Positions 50,564 to 59,200 of a stretch of 64,000 nt of DNA are shown here, piece by piece (within the stretch, counting starts at the first letter, position 1; each line of letters opens with the position of its first letter). Made by a program: the position numbers and the translations under genes. The stretch lies in contig CBDUGP010000003.1 of NCBI GenBank assembly GCA_965366625.1, positions 124,001-188,000 of the forward strand, in the 5' to 3' direction. The notes beneath the pieces were generated by a model that saw only the letters and a program-made list of their open reading frames with translations, did no database searches and had not been told where the DNA came from. The stretch is from JAUIJL01 sp965366625 (GTDB taxonomy: Bacteria > Acidobacteriota > Thermoanaerobaculia > Multivoradales > J023).

Positions 50564-51967
50564 GCCGACCGAGTTGAGCAGTCGCCTTGCTTCCCGGAGC
50601 CCGGAAAGCAGGGCGCCGTGCACGGTCTGATAACCCCATTCCTGGGTCGCTTCACCGGCGAAGAGCAATCGGCCGAAGGCGGGCTCCGCGAGGGCCCGGC
50701 GATCTGCGGGTGTGCTGCCCACGGCGTGGTAGGAGTAGGCGCCCAGGGCGAAAGGATCTGCGGCCCAACGGCTGATTTGAACCCCCTCGGGTTCGGGAAT
50801 TCGATGACCGTAGATGCCCTTTAAAATTTCCATGGCACCGTGCACGACGTCCTCGTCGGTCCACGATTCGAGTTCGCGCGCAAAGCTACCGCCGTTGAAG
50901 GCCACCAGGGTGGGTTGCTCGTTGTAGGCGTAGAGGTTCAGGAATTCGAGCCAACGCCCCGGCTGGGCGTCGATGTGACCGATCAGCTCGTATCCTTCGT
51001 GCCAGAAGACCTCGGGAAAACGTAAACAGCATTTGTTGAGCAGGCCCGAACCCAAATTCTGAATGGCCGCAGTCTTGTGCTCCGGTAGCGGTGGCTCGAA
51101 GGCGACACGCTCGGATTGTAAGACTCCAAGGGGCAGGGTGAGGATGACTTGGTCGGCTCTGAGATCCCCGCGGGATGTGACCAAGACGACACCGGAGCGC
51201 TCGACCCGAACGGCCCGCACCACACAATCGGTGGTGATGCTCAAACCTTTGGCTAAGCCGGCAGCCAGGGCTCCGAATCCGTCGGGCAGGAAGAGGTCGT
51301 GGCCCGTGCACCCGTTTCCCCCGCCAAAATCACCGTCGAGACCGCCGTCGAAACCACAGTCAAAGCCACAGTAGCGATCCAATTGATCGAGGTCCGCGCC
51401 GTAAAGGTGCTCGTAGTCGTTGATCGCCGCGTGCAGCCATCGGCGCCGGGGCTCGGGCAACAGTTCGGGATCCAAACGCCGACGCAGGCCGTCGAGCATG
51501 GAAACCTTGGGTAAAGAAGCCTTGGGTAGAGAGCCCTTCGGTAGAGAGCCCTTCGGTAGAGAGCCCTTGGGCAGGGAGGTCCGGTCGGCCGACTCGAAGG
51601 ATTCCGCGGCGAGCGCTTCTAGGTGCTCCTCCACCTCTTCCATGAAACCCACGGCGGCCGGCGGCAGGGGGCTGCCGTCGACGTCGAAAAAGATCCGGTT
51701 GTCATAGCTGGTGACCAAAGCGCGGGCACCGAGTTCGTCGGCCAAGTCGGTCAAGGGATTGCCGTCCGCCCCGTGGATCCAACAAGCTCCCAAGTCGACC
51801 GGCCAACCGGACCCAAGATCAGAGGTCCATACCCGGCCACCGATTCTCGGGCGAGCTTCCACCACTCGCACGTTTATGCCATGGCGTTGTAGCTCAGCGG
51901 CGGCGGCGAGGCCGGCCATGCCCGCGCCCACCACCACGACGTCGCGTTTTGTCGGATTGGGGGACAT
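50534..51967 (-). CDS. Flavin monoamine/polyamine oxidase-like protein with repeat insertions
   Basis: 477 residues. FAD motif VVVGAGMAGLAAAAEL at 11-26, followed by RVVEARPRIGGRVWTSD; the C-terminal FAD contact is LLFAGEATQEWGYQTVHGALLSGL. It belongs to the amine oxidase family with polyamine oxidases and LSD1-like enzymes; the substrate is not readable. Two low-complexity insertions interrupt it: about residues 131-156 (five SLPKx units) and 198-212 (GFDG/GLDG/DFGG). Both come from tandem repeats in the DNA and should lie in surface loops if the enzyme is active. It is the downstream neighbour of the B12-binding protein gene on the same strand (54-bp gap). Confidence 0.88.
   Translation of the reverse strand: MSPNPTKRDVVVVGAGMAGLAAAAELQRHGINVRVVEARPRIGGRVWTSDLGSGWPVDLGACWIHGADGNPLTDLADELGARALVTSYDNRIFFDVDGSPLPPAAVGFMEEVEEHLEALAAESFESADRTSLPKGSLPKGSLPKGSLPKASLPKVSMLDGLRRRLDPELLPEPRRRWLHAAINDYEHLYGADLDQLDRYCGFDCGFDGGLDGDFGGGNGCTGHDLFLPDGFGALAAGLAKGLSITTDCVVRAVRVERSGVVLVTSRGDLRADQVILTLPLGVLQSERVAFEPPLPEHKTAAIQNLGSGLLNKCCLRFPEVFWHEGYELIGHIDAQPGRWLEFLNLYAYNEQPTLVAFNGGSFARELESWTDEDVVHGAMEILKGIYGHRIPEPEGVQISRWAADPFALGAYSYHAVGSTPADRRALAEPAFGRLLFAGEATQEWGYQTVHGALLSGLREARRLLNSVGSELESESAR
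51333..51376. repeat. Degenerate 12-bp tandem repeat in the amine oxidase gene
   Basis: About three and a half copies of a unit near GCCGTCGAAACC/ACAGTCAAAGCC encode the Gly/Asp/Phe-rich insertion. Copies differ at several positions. Confidence 0.7.
51501..51575. repeat. 15-bp tandem repeat, 5 copies, in the amine oxidase gene
   Basis: Five 15-bp units (51501-51515 to 51561-51575) related to GAGCCCTTCGGTAGA run without gaps. The inner three are nearly identical. They encode repeated S-L-P-K-G/A/V on the minus strand. Confidence 0.93.
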
Positions 51968-52020
51968 CGGATTCTTTTCGCGCGGAACGGTCGCACAGAG
52001 GTCTGCATAGACCTCTACTT

Positions 52021-53088
52021 CTATGTTTGCGGATGCTCCGGGCCGACCAGCCGCCCGCCCAGCTCGACCGCCCTATCCACTTTTTCGACGTAACCGTCGG
52101 CGCCCAGGCCCTTCCAGAGGTCGGGCAATTCAGCGAAAGCGCCGCCACCCACCAGGATCTTAGTGTCGAGCGTGTCGTCGCCCTGGACGGCCTCAATGGT
52201 TTGGCGCGCCGTTTTCAATTGCGTGGGCAAGGCCACGGAGAGGGCCAGTAGGTCGGCTTTGAAATGCTTCGCGGCGGCGACCACGTCGGCGACCGGCACG
52301 TCCGATCCCAGGCAAATGGCACGCCAGCCCGCAATTTCAAAGAGATCCGCGAGTACCCGCACGGCGAGGCTGTGGTTGTTGTCGGCCGCCGCGGCGACCA
52401 AAACGGTCTTGCCGTTCGAATCCTCCCGGCGGGCGAGCTGTGCCAATGCAGCGGTCGCCCGTTCGGTGGTCGCTGTGACCAGATGTTCCTCGGAGACGTC
52501 GAGGTCGCCCAGATGCCACATTCGTCCGACTTCCCGTTGGGCGGTGAGCAAGACTGTGTAGGCTTCTGCTATTTCCAACCCTTGGGTCACTGCATTAGAT
52601 AGGCGTTCGATAGCTTCTGCGGCTTCACCCCTCAAAGCCGTTTCCATATATTCGAGGGCGTGCCGTTCCAAAGGTTTGGCAGGATCCAAGTTCGGCTCTT
52701 TCTGAAGCGCTTCGTCCAGGGTCTGTAGCGCCGGATCCAAAAAGGCCACCGCGGCTCCTCGCGCGGCCTTTGGCAGCTCTTCCTCCAAGACCTTGCGCAA
52801 GCAAACCAAAGCCGAGCGCAAATCCCGTTCGTCCATGTCGCGGGCGGCAAACGTCGTTCTTTCCCATCGTATTCGCGACGAAAAAAGGCGAGGTTCGTCG
52901 GCGTCGAGGGCCGCGATCAGCTCGAGCACCCTTTGCTGCAAATGAGCCTTCCACATGCGGAACGCCGACGGTGCGTAGCGTTCCGCCAGGTCCGGTTGGG
53001 TTTCCAAAAGCAAGCTTGCGCCGGCGCCGGCGTAGGCGGAGGAGCTGGCCTCGAGCAGGCGGGCGGTGAAGGTGTTGGATTCGCTCAT
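52021..53088 (-). CDS. Cobalamin-binding protein with CarH-like W-x9-EH motif and no DNA-binding domain
   Basis: 355 residues. Residues about 155-225 form the helical B12-binding cap, with W191 and E201-H202 in WHLGDLDVSEEH, exactly the W-x9-E-H motif that shields the adenosyl ligand in CarH-type photoreceptors. Residues about 228-350 are the Rossmann-like B12 domain: VAAAADNNHSLAVRVLADLF with H239 as likely lower ligand (acidic residue at -3 instead of the usual -2), GWRAICLGSDVP, and KILVGGGAFAELP. CarH proteins have a MerR helix-turn-helix first; here residues 1-150 are a different helical domain of unknown family. It may be a light- or B12-responsive regulator acting through protein contacts. 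It is followed by the amine oxidase gene. Confidence 0.75.
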   Translation of the reverse strand: MSESNTFTARLLEASSSAYAGAGASLLLETQPDLAERYAPSAFRMWKAHLQQRVLELIAALDADEPRLFSSRIRWERTTFAARDMDERDLRSALVCLRKVLEEELPKAARGAAVAFLDPALQTLDEALQKEPNLDPAKPLERHALEYMETALRGEAAEAIERLSNAVTQGLEIAEAYTVLLTAQREVGRMWHLGDLDVSEEHLVTATTERATAALAQLARREDSNGKTVLVAAAADNNHSLAVRVLADLFEIAGWRAICLGSDVPVADVVAAAKHFKADLLALSVALPTQLKTARQTIEAVQGDDTLDTKILVGGGAFAELPDLWKGLGADGYVEKVDRAVELGGRLVGPEHPQT

Positions 53089-53151
53089 GAATGGGTCGCT
53101 CGGTGAATCTCAGGTTCCGGGGCGGTCGTGCAGGCTGAAGTATATGCCTCA

Positions 53152-53200
53152 GCTCCTTCGGGTTTGCAACGCTCCTTCGGGTTTGCACGCTCCTTTGGGA
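53152..53200. repeat. About 19-bp direct repeat upstream of the B12-protein gene
   Basis: GCTCCTTCGGGTTTGCAAC (53152-53170) is followed by GCTCCTTCGGGTTTGCAC (53171-53188) and a partial third copy GCTCCTTTGGGA. It lies 60-110 bp upstream of the B12-protein start, so it could also be a regulatory site. Confidence 0.8.
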
Positions 53201-53279
53201 CAGCGTGGGGCCGACCGAAGGGCTCTCGTAGGTCTTTCGATACATTCGACGAGCACCGGGTTTTGGATGCGGTCAGGTC

Positions 53280-56200
53280 TCATTCAAGGTCGACGAATAC
53301 CGAGCTGATCGGCCCCCAAACCCCTGACACGTTGCGAGCCCTGAAGAAAAGGGTGTGTCGTCCAAGGGTGAGATGACTCAAATCGACGGATCCAGACATC
53401 CCTTCGAGCGGGCTGTCCAGGGTACCGTCCGTCGGTATGAGGGTGCTGAACGGGGCCGCTCCTACGATCCAAGGCGGATCGTCGACATAGAACTCCACTT
53501 CGGCAATGTTCCGACCGTCGTCCCCTTGATCACCGCTGGTCTGGCCGCCATTGGACGTGCCGTCGAAGAGGCCGTCGGCCGTGGCGGTTAGGTCGAACGT
53601 GTGATCCGGGCCGGCGGCGGCCGTGAGTTCGCGAACGTCCGGGCCCAGGGCGGTCAGATACGGCGACCGGGCGATCTTCGCGGCATAGAGCAAGGCCTGC
53701 CGGTTTTCGGGCCAAATGACATTGTCGACGCGGTTGTAGGCGGGCATCAAACCTTCGCCGACTTCGATCAAGAACGCTGCCGCGCCGATCTCGGAATGGA
53801 CCCAATCGTCGGCGGTTCCGCTCATGGGATAAATGGTGTCGTAGGCTTGGCCGGCTGGATAGCCGTTGAAAGTCGCCAATTTAAAACCGATAGCCGCCAA
53901 TCCGGCGGCGTTGGCCGAAGCCTCCGAGGTGTTGGCCCAGGGCCAAGCCACGGTGCGCAAGGGACTGTGCAATTGGATGAACAAGCCGGCGGTATCGTCG
54001 GGCGCAACGCCGTCCGGCGACGAGCGTTTGTCTGGAATCAGAGCGGAAATCAGGCTCATCAGGGCCTGGGTCTCGGGCTCGGAGCCGCCTTGAATGCCGC
54101 GATAGTGGGAGTTGCAGGGGTCTCCGGCACCGCCGACACCTTCGAGCAGCCCCCACCGATAAGGGAAGTTGCGATTGAGGTCCACGCCGAAGCTGTCGCC
54201 GTCGGCAGGCGGCCAACTGCAAGAGGCTCCAGCCCGAGCGTTCTTGCGCCATCTCCAAGGCCTGGAGCCGTGACCGGCTTCGGCACCTTTCTCCACCATT
54301 CGGTGGCCGTCGGGATTCACCAGTGGCAGGACCCAGATCTCGTGCTGCTCCACCAACCAGGTGATGTCCGGATCGGTGCCGTAACCGTCGAGCAAGACAT
54401 CGAGGAATCGCATCGCCAGTTCCGGCGTGGCGATCTCACGGGCGTGCAGGCAAGCCATCAACACGAAGACCGGGCGTTCGGGATCCGTCGGTGCGGTGTC
54501 CAAGAGGGTGATGCGGGCGGCCAACAGATCGTCGCCGGGCAAGAATTCTCCGTCCGGTGTGGTGAGGCCTCCCACGGTTTTAGCCCAGCTGTCGCCGAAA
54601 TCCACCAGCTCCATGATGTCCGGGTGCGCAACGGCGGAGTCTTCCAGGTCCTGTCGTAGTTGGTCCGCAGTGCGGTAGGCACCACCGAAACCGTCTGGCC
54701 GTACCACGCCATGGAAAAGATCGCTGACGTCTTCAGCGTCTAGGGCACGATCGTAAAGACGCACATCGTCGAATGTGGCTTCCAGGCCGTAACGTCCGGC
54801 CTCGTTCATGCCGAGGCTGAAGCCGTCGGCCGGGTGGAGATGGCCGGCACCGTGGGAACTTTGGGCCACCAGCTCGCCATCCAAGAAAACCGTCGTGCCT
54901 TGTGTGTTTTTGCTCAATACCAAATGGTGCCAGGCAGCGTTGTCGAAGCCGTCGACAATGACCGGAATCAACGAGCTGTGATCGCCCGCTGCGTGGGATC
55001 GAACGCGGATCTGAGAGCCGGGATCGAGATAGGCGGAGATGGCGTTGTCGGCGGTATGGCTGCCACCCCAATTGAAGAGGTAACCGGCATGGGGCTCGGC
55101 TGGGAGCCGATACCAAAGGGAAACGCTCAGCTCCTGGAGCGGGGCTCCGAGAGTCAAAGGTATTTCGAGACCGTCTTCGCGGCTGCCGTTGCCGGCGCCG
55201 GGGCCGGCGGTTTGTTGGGCCCGACCTGCGATGCCCGACAAGTCGTGGATCATCCGGGAGCCGATCAGCCCGCTATGACCGTTGCCCGAGATGTCGATGG
55301 CGGTCGGACCGCTCAGCTCATCCAAGGGCAGGTGCACGATCAGGCCCGAGACGGTGTCGTCGTCATCGCCGTAGGTGCCGGTCAGGCTTACGGCCTGGCC
55401 CGCGGCGAGGCTCACCACCGCGTCGGCGGGTGTGTCCCATGCGGGCACCGGCTCGAAGATTACCGTGTGCTGACCCACGTCGACCGCCACGGTTTCACCG
55501 TCGCCATGGCGAACGTTTAGGGGTTCGCTGCCGAGGCGCCAGGAAGCGGCACCGGCCACCTCATTGGGCCGCAAGAAAACCGTCAGCTGCCCGGAATTGG
55601 CCGAGTCATGGAGCTGAGCGATTTCCTGGGCCCCCAAAGCCCGAGCGTAAATCCTGAGATCGTCGAAGAGGGCATCAGCGCCGTAGGTGCCGATCTCGTT
55701 TAAACCCAAACCCAGGCCAAGGGCCGGGGTGAACGATCCCGAGCCCATGTCGTGGTGGGTTTGGTGAGCGCCGTCGAAGTAGATGTCGGTGCCGGAGGGG
55801 CTCTTGGTGACCACCAGGTGGTGCCAGGTCCCGTCGAACTCACTGAAACCGACGTCATCGAAGCTCGGCGGCGCGATAGACGCGACGGACGAGCTGTCGG
55901 AGGCGTCATGGACCCGGATTCTGAGTTCTTGGCCGATATCTAAGTAAATTGAAATGGAGTCCGGGTCGTTGTAGGTGCCACCCCAGTGCAGAAGATAACC
56001 GTCGTGGGCGGCGGTCGCCCGATACCAGAAAGCTACAGTGGCCGAGTCATAGGTATCGTTCGGCGCCAGGTCGGGCACGGAGATACCGGTGGCGGCGTTG
56101 CCGGCCGATCCTCCGGGGCTGGAGGTGCGCGCCGCACGGCCCAGCACGCCCGTCAGATTGAGCTGAGCCTGGGCGCCGTAGGTGCCGTGGCGGCCGAACC

Positions 56201-59200
56201 CGGAGGAGTCCTGGGCAATGCTGCCGGAAGCTTCGTCGAGTTCGAGGTGAACGATCGGCGGTAGGTCGGCTGGGTCCAAATAATCCGCCCAAACGATCTG
56301 TGTTTCGTTCTCCAGAATCTCGATCACCCTCGACTCCGGGGTCACCCAACCGTCGACATCCGAAAAGCGGAGACTGTAGGTGCCGATGTCGGCCGTCACG
56401 ATCTGGCCGGTGGACGCTAGGTCTTCGGAATCGGGCTCCAGCCACCATCGGGCCTCGGCCGTCACCTCCGACGGGCCCAGGTGAGCTTGGACTTGACCTT
56501 GGCCCACTTGGCCGTAGGTCGCTTCCACCGTGAGGGGGGAACCGAGGGCCACGCTGAGTTCGCGATCCGGCGGCGTCAACCAGCCGGCAACGGCGTCGAA
56601 ACGCAGGGTGTGGGGGCCGGCAGGGAGCTCGAGGGATTCGCCGGAGCTGTGCCAATCGGGGGGCTCCGAGCCGTCGACCACCGCCCAACGTCCCTGGTCG
56701 GCGGGGTCGCCGTTCGGACCGAGGAGAACCGTGACCGTGGAATCGGCCACTTGAGCGAAGAGTTCGGCGACTTCTTGATGGGTCAAGGCGCGGTCGTAGA
56801 TCCGTACCTCGTCGAAGTCGGCGATCGAGCCGAAGGTAGCGTGCTCGTTCATGCCCAGGGCAAAACCGAGGGCGGGCAGGAGGGAGCCCGAACCCATGGA
56901 CGATGCTGAGACCTGCTCACCGTCGAAAAAGATCCGTGAGCCGGCGGCATCTTTGACCACCGCCAATTGGTGCCAGCCGCTTTGGTCGAAACCGGGCGGT
57001 GCCACTTGCTCGATCGAGGTGGAATCCCCTTGGTCGTGGACCCGAATGCGAAGGCCGACGCCGAGGTCGAGGTAGGCGGAAAGGGCATTGACGGCGCTGT
57101 AGGTGCCGCCCCAGTGAAAGAGATAACCGTCGTGTTTGTCGCTGCCCAAGGCGTACCAAAGGACCACGCTCAGCTGATCGCCGGCGGCCTGGGTGGAGAA
57201 AGGTTGGGTGTCAACGGCATCGGAGGCAGCGCCTTGGGAACCCCCTGGTCCGGAGGTGCCGATAGCGGTGCCTTCAACGCCCACGAGCTGGATGCGGGCC
57301 TGATCGCCGACCGTGCCGTGGCGATTGAATCCCGAGCCGTCGGGGGTCCACCGGGAGCCATCACTTTCGAGGGTGATCTCGTCCAAAGGCCAATGAAGTT
57401 GGAGGCCCGAGCCCAATTGCAGCAAGTCGACGGTTATAACCACATCTTCAAGGGTGTCGTAGGCATCCTCGGAATTGGCGTCGTCGACGGCTAGGACCAC
57501 ATTCACCGTCGGCGCCGTGGAGGCGCCGGTTTTACCGCTGACGGTCACGGTCTGGGGTGTGCTCCAATCCCCGGCGCCGAAATCGAGGGTTGTCGGTATG
57601 ACAGTCAAGCGGGAAGGGTCGGTATTTTGAACCTGCAGCCTGACCCCGGAGGTGATGGGCACGCCGAGGGCCACTTGAAAAGAAGCCTCTCCCCCCAGCT
57701 GACTGACCGCCAAACGGTCGGCTGACACATTTAGAAAGGGATCGCCGTCGAGTTCGAAGACCGTGACGCTGCGGCTTTCGTATCCGGCTGCTTGTAGTCT
57801 GAGGGAGGCATCGCCCGACTCCGAGTCTGGATCGGCGCCCGCCAATACGGTCACGGTTTGGGGCTCCGAGCTGTTGGCCGGGGTGAAGACCAACGTGGAC
57901 GGACCGTCGATTTGGATATCTTCGTCCCCCAGCGAAGCCATGCTGACGGTCACGGTTTGGGTCGCGGGTTGGGTCAACCACACCTCGAAGCTCGCCGAAC
58001 CACCCTCGGGAATCGATAGGATCTCCGGCTCGACTTCTAGCCCGGCCACCGGAACAGCGATCAAATCCTCGGTGGTGGGCAGAATCGGCAGGCCGTCGCG
58101 GCCGTCGAAATATTGGAAATCGTCATAGAGGGTATTGCCGTTGGCCCGGGCCCGATCCGCCGGCTGATCGTGGAAAACGTTCTGGCCGTAGAGGTAGCGG
58201 ACTTTCACCGGGCCGCTCGGCTCTTGGGCCAGCACCAGCTCGACGACGTTGCCCGGATGTTCGTCGGAGAGGCTCGCCGATTCAATCTCAAGCTCGTGAC
58301 GCGCGCCCGAAACGACCCATTCACCGTCGGTCACCGTGAATCCGTCCACCGGCAAATGAGGTTCTTCGAGCCGCAGACGGGCACCTTGATCATGGCTGAC
58401 GGCCAATTGGATTCTGCGTCCGTTTTGCACCGTCGCCGTGATACGCGCGCCGGTCACACCTTCGGTCCAACCGGTTTGACCCACAGCGCTCAGAACCGCG
58501 CGGCTATATCGGTCGGCCAGCTGTTGATAATCGGCGGCCCAAAAATGCCCGGAGCCCGCCCAGGGCTGGGCGCTCAAGTCGAGATCGATGCTGTTGCCGG
58601 CGGAGAAGCCGTGGGCACGTTCGTCCACCCACTCGATTTGCGCCCGCCGAACCGCGTTGTAGGCGTCGTCTTTGACGATCACGTCGTCGTACACGCCGCG
58701 GTTCTGGACCGCCACCAGCATCGGCAAAGGTCCGCCGTTGACGGATTCCGGTCGGATCGCGGTGATTTGGGCGTAGAGGGCGTCGAGCCCGGCCTTATGT
58801 TCGTCCACGGTCACCACATCGTTCTCGTAGGCGTAAGGCTCGTGGGCGTCGAACGCGCCTTGATGCCAAATCACAGCCTCCAGGCCGGAAAGCTGCTCTA
58901 GGGCGGAAGCAAGGCGCTGCCAACCGATGAAGGTCTCGGTTTGAGTCCAATGCTGTAAGAGACCGGTCCAATCCAAGGAGAAGTCCAGCAGCAACACGGG
59001 GATTTGGAGTTCACGAGCCAGGTTGTTGGCCAAGCGAATGCCGCCGGTGCCGGTGACCGGTCCCCATGAGACGGGAATGTCCGCGGCCCGGGGGCGGGCA
59101 TAGGTATAACCGTCGGGCTCGCCGTAACCGTAACGCCAAGTCAACTCGTGAGGGACTTCGAAGGGAGCCGGCACGGAGCCGTCTGCTTGATCCTCGGTGA

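Noticed and set aside
51501..51575. CRISPR array
   Set aside because: Units are adjacent, 15 bp long and coding, with no spacers; the same applies to the other arrays.
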